Part shown: piece after piece, positions 1-9,392 of the stretch
How positions within the stretch are numbered: the first letter of the stretch is position 1
Layout: each line of letters starts with the position of its first letter
From: Stictocephala bisonia
Lineage: Eukaryota; Arthropoda; Insecta; Hemiptera; Membracidae
Length of the DNA stretch: 64,000 nucleotides
Direction of reading: 5' to 3'
NCBI GenBank assembly: GCA_035578905.1
Contig: JAQJVL010000029.1
Coordinates: 3,990,668-4,054,667, forward strand
The notes under the pieces: generated by a model
Told to the model about the DNA's origin: nothing
What the model saw: the letters and a program-made list of their open reading frames with translations, nothing else
Database searches by the model: none
Position numbers and translations under genes: made by a program

Positions 1-540
1 ACCATTCCTTTAGTGGATAATCAGAATCAGCTAGAATTATACCATCAGGAAGTGGTCTCCAACCATCTACAAAACGACGATGTAGTGAACTGTTCCTATA
101 AACTCTGGCGTCGTTAACACTTCCAGGCCATCTTGCACTCACATAGTAAAATTTGCAGTCAGGTCCACAGACAGCCATAACATTGATTGAGTGATTACCT
201 TGCCTATCCACATATTGGTTCTCATTTTCTGTTGTTAAATCTATTTTGATCAATGTTCCATCAACACAACCTACAACCAGAGGCATTCGAGCTAATCAAA
301 AAAAATTAACTGCAACGTCTTCGACATTATTTGGCCAGTCAATTACATGAGCAAACATGTCCTCATTTACAGCTGCCACAACAGAATACAATGCTCTACA
401 AACACTTGCTTTTGATATACCATGCATATCCCCAATACCATGGTACTGCCCTCCATTTCCTTACCAGTGGAGAGCTGCGCACAAAATAACTCTTTCAGAG
501 AGAGCTTCACTTCTCCGTGTTGCACGCCTAAGTCCTATAT
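1..540 (-). pseudogene. HARBI1-like transposase fragment (DDE nuclease)
   Basis: Read on the minus strand, this translates in pieces as a HARBI1/Harbinger nuclease: an N-terminal stretch with ...ATGGQYHGIGDMHGISKASV..., then LARMPLVVGCVDGTLIKID, then NENQYVDRQGNHSINVMAV, then RWPGSVNDARVYRNSSL, and ILADSDYPL. These are the family's GC(I/V)DGT, HSIN, PGS.(H/N)D and GDSGYPL blocks. The reading frame is broken several times (a stop near 297-305 and a TA-repeat insertion near 537-554), so no active enzyme is encoded. The C-terminal end with the last catalytic residue is off the window. Confidence 0.75.
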
Positions 541-1093
541 ATATATATATATATCCAAGGATTGATTCCATATTAATGGAAGACATTCGTAACCTCTAAT
601 TAAACTCATAAACACTAACAAAATCAACATTTGTTCTCTGACCTCATCAGATGAAGAGCTGTTCCACATAATAATCTACCAACTAATTTTTTTATACATA
701 TAGTTTAGAATTACAACACGATTTATCTGCAAAAAAAGTAAAAAAGCAAAGAGATGAAATATTTTAACAATACTTGAGTAAAAATGATTAAAATCAACGA
801 CGCACAATAGAATCAAAACATTGTAACAAGTCCTCTTATACAATTATTTACCTATGTTTCAATATAGGTTAAAAATATGTTTACATTTAACAAGTGTAGA
901 CTTGTAACTTGTAACAATATAAAAAGTCACAGTAGTGAATTGGTGAAATTGTACTTGTGAATCAGTAAATTATTGCTGGTTACTACTAGACTTGTAACTT
1001 TGTGTTTGTGAAACACCTGTAACTGATATTTTTACAGGTTTGTAAAAATGTACTGGTGAATATGTAACTTGTAACTTTCGTGAAACGGGCCCC
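1..1093 (-). mobile_element. PIF/Harbinger-like transposon, right part
   Basis: The window opens inside a Harbinger-type element. A degraded transposase lies on the minus strand at 1-540. The right end is marked by a terminal motif reading GGGCCCGTTTCAC on the minus strand (about 1080-1092), typical of many insect Harbinger ends. The subterminal part (about 895-1080) repeats ACTTGTAAC-like words several times, as expected for transposase-binding subterminal repeats. The left end lies outside the window, so target duplication cannot be checked. Confidence 0.65.
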
Positions 1094-1662
1094 AGGTATA
1101 TAAGCGAGAAGCTATCGATTTATATGCCTGCTGAACTTCTCAATGCGTGAGGCGTCGACGGTATTTTGGGGCAGTCGATGGAATTGGTAGGGTTAATTAC
1201 CTCACCCTGTATACAGCTTTATTTCAATACCATGGCATGTTAGTGCCCCTTTTCGGTATTATCATGTTTTTAATTCCTTACTATTTGCTTTCACATTTTG
1301 TTCTGTTCCTTATAACTTTGATATTCATCTCTTTGGCTACCGCACATTTTTTGGGGTGGTGAGTTCGAACAGGACTATTGGCAAGGTAGTGCTGAAAAGT
1401 TTTAGAGCAAATTTGCCTATTTGGTAGTTCTTTTAAAAAAATATAATATCTCTGAGACTACTCCACATATTTTTTTTTTTCAACATAAAATGGTGTAATA
1501 AAAAATAAAATTTTGTAAATTTATTTTTTTATTCTTATGTTTGAGTGAAAATATTTAAAAACATGTGGCAATAGTCGTATGTTCAATATATAATTTCCTG
1601 TAACTGTAAACAATTTAATCAGTTTTTGCCAATAAATAAAACTAAAAAATATTGTCCAGTTA
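1094..1662. other. Intergenic, no recognised feature
   Basis: AT-rich spacer between the Harbinger end and a Tigger MITE. A 71-codon open frame at 1147-1362 is hydrophobic but has no family resemblance or splice context, and I do not call it. Confidence 0.5.
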
Positions 1663-2172
1663 CAGTAGAACCACAATTATTGTAACTAATTGGGACTGGA
1701 CCAGTTTCCGATAGTAGGCATTTCCAATAATCTAAGATTACGTTAGTTTCACGGTCTAGGTGGGAAATAAATGTATATCATATTATATTATTGTTATAAA
1801 AACGTATTATTTATTTTAAAACTACATTACATATTTCACGATCATGTAACTATACAAAGGTTTTAAAAGCTTCTTCAAAACAGGTAGAAGTAGTGGAGTA
1901 GCTCATGACTGCCATCTGTCTGCTATGACACTTGTTTACAACAATGTTATCATATTGTAGCTTAGGGGCGATCGTTGTTTATTACAATATATTAAATGTA
2001 TAACGTATTATTTAATTTATATTACTGTTTTAAAACAAAACAAACATAAGAAATAAAGTGTGTAATATTAATGTTTATACAATCTTCTTTTTATTAATTC
2101 ATTTAAATTAAATTAAATTTTTCCTAATGCTGTTTCCGATAAACCGGTTTTCTAATAATCAGGGTTTTACTG
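1663..2172. mobile_element. Tigger/pogo-like MITE (510 bp)
   Basis: Terminal inverted repeats start CAGTAGAACCACAATTATT on the left and, read inward from the right on the minus strand, CAGTAAAACCCTGATTATT. TA dinucleotides flank both ends (1661-1662 and 2173-2174). The CAGT(A/G)(A/G)AACC terminus with TA target duplication is the pogo/Tigger signature. No transposase is present, so it would depend on a related autonomous copy such as the one at 9393-11972. Confidence 0.7.
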
Positions 2173-3379
2173 TATTTACAAATTGTGTTACAAATGCTGA
2201 TGCGAAACACTTAGTCATTTAGAAATACACTTCACACTTAGAAAAGAATCAATATTTACAAAACTATATTTACACATACTTATATAATTGCACATAAAAC
2301 TACAAGAACACTATTACAAATTAATGACGTAAACAAACAAAACACTATTGACAACAGCACACTGAAATAGCTGTTTGTTAGCACCAGCTAAATTGTGTTT
2401 TTCTCCAGATGGAAACATCAGCTGATCTTTTTCTTGTTGATAAAAGTCTCAGAACGCTAAATAAAATATATATATTGGTTTTGTTGTGTTACTATATTTA
2501 GTAAACCAAAATGCCTTCCAGTAACTTTAATGTGAGTAAAGAGTAATAACAATAATGTAACCAAACTGGTTGACAAATGATCCTCCATTGGTAGTTTACG
2601 CACATATTATGGTTGGTGATACACCGACTACACGCATGGTTGACAGTGAATCGTCAACCAGTAGCCAAAGGGTTATTTAATAAAACACTACTAAATTAGG
2701 TATTTATAATTTTTTATATTTGATTATATTGTTCTTAGCATATAATTGAATAATACAAATCATAAATAAAAGGGAAGTTTTTTACTTTTTATAAACCTGT
2801 AAAATTAACTTTAAAATTTTATTTTGACAAATTAAACAAAATTGTTAGTTAAACTAAAACCATGAGCATAATTCACCATTTTCTTCTTAGGATACCATAG
2901 GTTGAAGAACATGGTGTTCACAACATGTTTACCGTAGAGTTTTTTTCACACAATAAATGCTTTTTACATACCTTGTTAAACTCTTTGTTCATGATATCTT
3001 AAATTTTATATTTTTATATTTAATAATGTCAACTTAAGTAGTTTGGTAAGTAGTTTTTATCCATATATTTAAATTAATTTTATACTTAAATAATTTCTGG
3101 TTAAGAATAAAAAGTAAATTCTGGCTAAAACTTGTAAATTTTAAGTTTATGTAATTTCTCAAATGTAGAAAAACTTTAGTATGATCTTGAGTAGAATAAA
3201 GAAATAGAAGATAAACATCTCACTACTGAAAGATACTTAAAACTACAACTGGATGAAGAACAGTAAGATTCACCCAAAAATTTCCAGATTTATGGGATAC
3301 TAAATTTAAAAAAAGAGAAGTTGCTAGTGAAGTGTTGGTAAATGTACTGGGATACAATAGAATTCTATCAATAGGATTT
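2173..3379. other. AT-rich intergenic, no recognised gene
   Basis: No coding stretch with family resemblance. A short inverted pair CTGGTTGAC / GTCAACCAG (about 2565 and 2656) may be the core of a small degraded MITE, but I cannot delimit it. Confidence 0.4.
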
Positions 3380-3500
3380 CCAAGTGGCAGCTCAGTGGTA
3401 AAGACTTCAGACTGCGGTATCAAAGGTACAATTCCTCTACTGAACTGACTGAATTAAGTTCATACAGGCCTGCAGGCTCATGTGAACTGGGAAGTAAAGT
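3380..3500 (+). repeat. SINE-like repeat, degenerate copy
   Basis: An A-box-like stretch (GGCAGCTCAGTGG) is followed about 40 nt later by a damaged B-box-like GGTACAATTCC and then a block ending CATGTGAACTGG. The same arrangement, with a better B box GGTTCAAATTCC and the same CATGTGAACTGG block, occurs at 39600-39714, so this is a dispersed family with tRNA-like promoter elements. Confidence 0.5.
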
Positions 3501-3601
3501 TATATAAAAAATATGAGACGCGTCAAAAACTCTTCAACACCGGTTATTGCCCAATGCATGGCCATCAGAGGGAGTATTGCAGAGAAAGGAGGAAAGCTTT
3601 G

Positions 3602-3690
3602 ATCCAGTTTAAATCCAGTATATTTATCCAGTTATCCAGTTTATTTATCCAGTTATCCAGTTTATTTATCCAGTTAAATCCAGTTTGATT
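3602..3690. repeat. Short tandem repeat of TTATCCAGT words
   Basis: Four to five imperfect copies of a unit built from TTTATCCAG and TTATCCAG, visible by eye. It sits in otherwise unremarkable sequence. Beyond it, to 4172, I see nothing else recognisable. Confidence 0.7.
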
Positions 3691-4334
3691 TACAAGTCCA
3701 GACTTGTCTGCGCAAACAAGTCTGAAGGTATATAATTGCATCTAAACGTTGTTAGAGACACAACAAGGCGGATCTCTGTTAGGTCTGGAAGATGATCTGG
3801 AATGTTTGGTTTTGCACAGTGCAGACTCATCTGCATAGAGAAGTGACTGAAAGTGTAATGGCAACGCCGACCAGTTGCACAAACCTTGACAGTGTGCTTT
3901 CAAGAGATTTTTTAGAATGGCCGAAAATATTCAAAGCAAACCAAATTAATCTCGTGACTTTTTCATAGAATTTATACATATTTACAGATTGTTACAATAA
4001 TTATGGAAAGTGGAAAGCAAAGACTAAAGTAAACGGAACAAGAACATTAGCACATATATTAAAATTACAAAAAAAAGGCGTTAAGAACATAAAGGAGATC
4101 AGATTCAAAAAGAACACTGTGACCCCTCTTCATAGAATGGGAAATCCAGACAGAGATTTATATATATATATACGAGGTGTGTTTTTAAAGTAAGTACCGT
4201 TTTTAAATTACGCCGCCGCAGCGCTGCGGTCGCCGTTTAGCGCATGCGCGCCGTGTAGCCACATCTGTTGGGAAGCCACAGACGCCATTACGGAACCATC
4301 CGATCGAGTCTACATCTGTTCGCGTGATTTTAAA

Positions 4335-4556
4335 ATGACTCCACCTATTGAGAATCCCGCCGACTGTAAAGTGCGTGCTGTAATACGGTTTCTCTGTGCT
4401 CAAGGCTTCAAAGTAGTTGACATTCATCACCAAATCAGTGAAGTGTATGGTGAAAACATTATGAGTAATGGAATGGTTCGAAAATGGGTTAGGGCCTTTA
4501 AAGATGACCGTACAAACTTTCATGATGAGGAACGAAGTGGGCGACCTTCAGTCATC
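4335..4556 (+). pseudogene. Mariner transposase N-terminus, left arm
   Basis: Opens with MTPPIENPADCKVRAVIR, followed by the helix-turn-helix region (...IHHQISEVYGENIMSNGMVRKWVRAFKDDR...) and [10 protein letters not shown], the standard N-terminal DNA-binding part of mariner transposases. It stops being transposase at the palindrome centre; the open frame then runs into the antisense of the other arm and is meaningless there. The DD34D catalytic part is missing. Confidence 0.8.
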
Positions 4557-4559
4557 AGG

Positions 4560-4784
4560 TCACCTACTTCGTTTCTCATCATGAATGTTTGTGCGGCCAT
4601 CTTTAAAGGCCCTAACCCATTTCCAAATCATTCCATCACTCATAATGTTTTCACCATACACTTCACTGATTTGGTGATGAATGTCAACTGCTTTGAAGCC
4701 TTGAGCACAGAGAAACCGTATTACAGCACGCACTTTACAGTCGGCGGGATTCTCAATAGGTGGAGTCATTTTAAAATCACGCAA
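4560..4784 (-). pseudogene. Mariner transposase N-terminus, right arm
   Basis: Mirror copy of the left-arm fragment on the minus strand: MTPPIENPADCKVRAVIR then VYGENIMSDGMIWKWVRAFK and HDEK. A few substitutions relative to the left arm show the two halves have diverged slightly since the palindrome formed. Truncated at the palindrome centre. Confidence 0.8.
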
Positions 4785-4931
4785 ACAGATGTAGACTCGA
4801 TCGGATGGTTCCGTAATGGTGTCTGTGGCTTCCCAACAGATATGGCTACACGGCGCGCATGCGCTAAACGGCGACCGCAGCGCTGCGGCGGCGTAATTTA
4901 AAAACGGTACTTACTTTAAAAACACGCCTCG

Positions 4932-5370
4932 TGTATATATGTGTGTGTGTGTGTATAACTTTTTAATTTATATTTTGAAGAAACCAAAATTATTTAAATT
5001 TCAAAAATCATAATTATAATACTCGAAATAAAAACAATGCCAGATTAGAACCTCACCACCTCAGTAAAACATCTAGTAGTTATATTATTTTATCAGCAAA
5101 AGTATACACTGTTTTAGAAAGATTTATTAAAATATTCAGTTGTAGATATATTGTGTATTTGTATGCTGTATAGTAATATTTTATATTATGTAAACTTTGA
5201 ATTAACTTTTTAAATTTGTATATATTTAACAAACATTTTTTGAAAATGTAACTATATTCAATATTTAAATATTTGTAAACTAAGTATTTTTAGAGATTTC
5301 TTAACTGATAAATGGTAATTTAACTTTGTAGTTGAACTGCAACACTGACGATGTCAATGACATCTGACGA
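4932..5370. other. Intergenic with (GT)n microsatellite
   Basis: A short GT dinucleotide run (about 4939-4956) abuts the palindromic mariner. The rest is AT-rich with no recognised gene. Confidence 0.5.
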
Positions 5371-5615
5371 TGGGCAAGTTGGTGGCCGAGCGGTCTAAGG
5401 TATCAGGACTTTGGGCTTGGGTTAGAGATAACGCTGGCCTAGACTAGAAGTTGGGGAGAAGTATCAAAAACTCAGGTGAAAGACCGATTGTTTTCCTCAT
5501 CCCCCAATTGTCACCGACAAGCAAGGTCACTGTTTTGAAGACGCACCCCCTTCCCTTTACACACATTTTACTGCCTTATAAATAAAAAAGGAGGACCAAA
5601 CGGGTATACCATTGT
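5371..5615 (+). repeat. tRNA-derived SINE, B box deleted
   Basis: The head GTTGGTGGCCGAGCGGTCTA carries an RNA polymerase III A box of the Leu/Ser tRNA type. It aligns well with the SINE at 35916-36175, but the 10-11 bases containing the B box (GGTTCGAATCC) are missing here, so this copy lacks an intact internal promoter. The body (CAAGGTCAC..., then a C-rich stretch and A-rich tail) extends to about 5615. Confidence 0.65.
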
Positions 5616-8555
5616 TGTTGGATTGACCTGTCACTGGGGTGATCATTTCACTTGATTAGTTTATGTTTAGGGATAAAGTTGAGTAGTCATTTAGCTATCT
5701 TGTTTTAAATCAACGTATTGGGCCTAAGCTTTCATGAACTCTAATACTGTAATTTTACCTGTTTACCCATGTATCTGTATAATTAATTAGGAAAATCAGT
5801 TGCATTTTGACGTTAATGTTGTCAATACTTGATTAATTGATCATACAGAATTACATATCTAAATTGTCCTGTTCAATAGTAATCGGGAAAAAATATTTAA
5901 ATGGTTAATCAAACCAACATTTCCTCAAATGTTTACTTTATTTTAAAGTAGGCTTACTTGGTAAAATCAATCAATTATATGATACCTCGCAACAAAATAA
6001 TCTATCTTCAAGATTTCAGGACACATTTCAAGTAACAATTACGGTATTTAGTTCTGTTTTCATTATTTTGCTATTGGCACCGTTGAAAAGAAAAGATAGT
6101 GATAATACTATCTTTAATATTAATATCTATAATATTATCAATGGTAATTAGTTTTGTATTTTATTAATGATTTAGATAGTTTTCATAATTTTTAATTGAC
6201 TTATTTCAGTAATAATAAAACATGCACTCAGAACGGCAAATTCTTAAACATCTAATAAACGTTATTGCTTATCGAAAATAGTATGAATATATCTGCTTTC
6301 ACTCACTTATTATATAATAGAGTGAGTATATTTTGTTCAGTTTTTGTTTACCGCTAATCGGTCCATACTTTCTCATCAGTGACTCTTCCTTATCATCTCC
6401 AGTCTGATAAAAACCACCGGAGTCAAGATTTCAAGATATTATTTGGCCTTTCTTATTATCTGCGCCAATTAAAAAAAATGTTTGCTATCGTGAATTTCCT
6501 ATAAGATAGTTATTGATTTTTTAAAGTATGACTAAAAAACTTTGTCAGTTTTTGTTAACAATTTTGGAAATTAAATTAAATATTTAATTTTTAAAATTTC
6601 TGTCAGTTATATAGCAAAAATTAATGTAGATATTACTATAGTCTAATTAATATTATTATATAATAATGTATTATAAATAAGCCTATTTATCTAAGATATT
6701 ATAAATAATAAAAGATCATACAGGTTAAGTATTTGTTTATGTATATTTTACTGTAGCAAAGCTAACTTTTAACTTTCAATTTCAGTTAATTTTCTAATAC
6801 TTTAACTTTAATCAGTTAGTTTCAATCTATCCTAACTTTTAACTTCAATTAGTTACTTTTTTAGAGTATTAACTTTAACTTTATTCAGTTTTAAAAAAAT
6901 CATTAACTTTCCCAAGTATGCCCAGATGTATGTACAGACTTGGTCCACCCAGACAGGTTTGATATAAGTCGGAGCGTGTAAAGCAGCCTTGAGTGTAATA
7001 TCTAATTCATATACAAGTAGACTTATATAGTTAAATTATAACTTGGGAAACACTATAATTTTAATGTTTTAAGGCTAGTTTAATTTGTATAGTTAATTTC
7101 AAGAAAATAACAAGGGTTAAATTCGTTGAGATTCAGATTTCAACATATAAATTAACATAGTGAAATGAAATTAATGAACTAACCAAAACCGACTTTTTAA
7201 CTTGTTAAATTTCAAGTTAGCAACTAAATTGTATCTAATTTTATTCATTTTTAGCTTAGTACACTTTCTATCTATATTATCATAAAATATTTAGATAAAA
7301 GCGTGCAAACGCTACAAAAATATATACAACTGTAGACGTGTGTAAAGAATAACTAAAACACCGTACCACCTAACAGAAGCAAATGTGGAAGTCATCTCAG
7401 AGTGTCTGAGGTATATGTGAAAGCACTTCTAGCCTCGAATACTGAGCCAAGCTAGTAGTAAAATAACAATTGATAGAGATAAACTTAATTGTATTCAATT
7501 GTAAGACAAGGTCTGAAGAACAGAAACGGACTCAAATACTATATTAAAGATTTACTATTAAAATTAAAAAGAAAGAAATTTACCAGAGGTTGCAAAGGAT
7601 ATTTTAAACTTCGGTATTTTTATGTTAGGTTAGGTTAAAGGGCACTGGGCCAGGAATTAGTATATTCATTTGGAGAGGAGAGATAGGACATCAGCAAACT
7701 TACCATAGAAGACAAGATCATTAACATCACAGTAGTAGTAAAAAAATATGAAATAATCATATGTGCGTGAATTTTCAGTGCCAGTAGCACTGAAGATTTG
7801 TGCTTATGTGATTATTTTGTATTTGTTAGACGTAATGTGTGATTGTTTTTAAATTTTGCTTTAAAAGTTTATAATAGACTGTTATATTTAAAGTTAATCA
7901 TAAGTTACACTTATGATAAACAATTTAGAAGCAAATGAAAAGTTGAAACTCCTTTTTAGTCTGTAATTAAATAACTTTTTACAACAATAACACATTTTTG
8001 TTACAACTTAAACATATTATACAGTGGTAGAACATAAAATGAATTCAACAATTATTGATTTTGACAATCCATGCTCAAATTATCAGGTGTTAGGAAAACA
8101 GATTATGTGTGTAATGTTAGTATCTCTGTATTTAGGGTCAACTATTGCTGGTCAAATGATTGGTTGTGTTTAAGAAGGTTTATTACTTTCAGGCACCCTC
8201 CAGGACCTATCAAAGGACAATGAACCGCAAAAGGCAGATTCCCTCCTGGGGTAAGATACTAACCAACTCAAACTGACACCTTCTATCATTCCTTACTTTA
8301 CACTTCAACGATTCCTAAGCAATCCAGTTTAACCTTTATACTTACACTGAATAACTGTGTAAATAAATTCATTGGTAATTAATTTTGCTTTTGATGGGTT
8401 TTTAGTTGTTTTACTATTTAATCAGTATAGATGTACATTGATGTTTATTTACGCAATATATAAAATCATACTTCAGAAACTTTTTTTAAACAAAAGCTAT
8501 AAAATCAGCCGAACAAATTTTCACTAAACACGGAAAATAGATTACAATCATACTA
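5616..8555. other. AT-rich intergenic, dispersed repeat pieces only
   Basis: No gene found. Around 7674-7735 lies a block (GAGAGATAGGACATCAGCAA... then AGAAGACA.GATC.ATTAACA) that recurs near 18868-18925. A second motif, TTTTCAGT(A/G)CCA(C/G)T(A/G)GCAC, occurs near 7777 and again near 8819. These are pieces of an unidentified dispersed repeat. Confidence 0.45.
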
Positions 8556-8640
8556 AGAATAGAATAGAATAGAATAGAATTTTTTTATTGCATAGACAAT
8601 TTTAACATTGAATTGTATCGCAATCGTCAAAGGAAAAAAA
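8556..8640 (-). repeat. (AGAAT)n pentamer run at a LINE-like 3' end
   Basis: Four to five AGAAT units run into TTTTTTATTGCATAGAC. Read on the minus strand this is an AT-rich 3' UTR with an AATAAA-like hexamer followed by a TTCTA microsatellite tail, a common 3' end of insect non-LTR retrotransposons. No coding part of such an element was found next to it. Confidence 0.4.
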
Positions 8641-9392
8641 AAAATAATATGTTCATTCATTCTACAAATTCAACATTCATACATACAATTATTTTATTCA
8701 ATCTTACATTCATTCTAGAAGGCAAGCCTATCCAGCACTGGTTTCTTGCCAGTGCTAAGATACTAAGACCAGAGTAGTAGTAATATACACAAAAGAATCA
8801 CATAATCACACGAATTTTCAGTACCACTGGCACTTTCTTCAGGTTAGTAGAGAGAGACAGTGCCAGTGGTACATATCATACAATGCAAACATTTCAAGGA
8901 AGTTGATATACAGAGAAATAAGCTGTCAAATGTATGTATATAGAAAAAAAACAGAAATGTGTTGAGTTAAAGTAAAAACAAGGAAATTAAATGTTATTTA
9001 ATTGTGAACTATCAACTTAGGATCATTTTGATCATGGTTGCCACCCAAATAGGTCATAGGTGGCTACCCTAGTTCATTATATTTGGTACTCAATCTGATC
9101 ACAGGTGGCTACTCCAGTTATCATGAATGCTACGTAATCACAGTACCAAGTTTATTACGGGTAAGTTTAGTACCTGATCACGGGATGTTCAAGTAGGTCA
9201 GGGGCTACTCTAGTTTATGAAATGAAACAGAAAAAAGCCTTTATTTATGCTGTGAAGTTAGGACTATTTATTCATCTTTACCACTTCTCCACAAGTTAAT
9301 AAGTGGCTACCAAAATTGATTAACTTTACTTATCACATTGAGGAATAATGGTTGACCTTTGGCCTCATGGAAGTTTTCTTCTAACGTCTGTA
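8641..9392. other. Intergenic, no recognised gene
   Basis: Includes several diverged repeats of a GATCA..GGTGGCTAC(C/T) theme around 9020-9200 (for example AGGTGGCTACCC, AGGTGGCTACTC), suggesting a decayed local tandem array. Nothing coding is seen. Confidence 0.4.

Larger units (their letters stand above)
4173..4931. mobile_element. Fold-back mariner: two 5' ends head to head
   Basis: Both arms start with the same mariner terminus (CGAGGYGTGTTTTTAAAGTA) and continue inward with the same 5' untranslated region, start codon and first codons of a mariner transposase. Left arm is about 4173-4547, right arm about 4558-4931 on the opposite strand. The arms are nearly identical over about 375 bp, with a central spacer of only about 10 bp, so the locus is a long near-perfect palindrome flanked by TA-rich DNA. 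No catalytic domain remains. TIRs and N-terminus resemble those of the mariner at 37852-39175, so the two belong to related subfamilies. Confidence 0.85.

Noticed and set aside
357..599. 80-codon plus-strand open frame
   Set aside because: It is antisense to the Harbinger transposase fragment and includes a TA dinucleotide run.
1147..1362. Short hydrophobic protein with a possible membrane segment
   Set aside because: No homology recognised, no supporting gene structure; AT-rich DNA gives such frames by chance.
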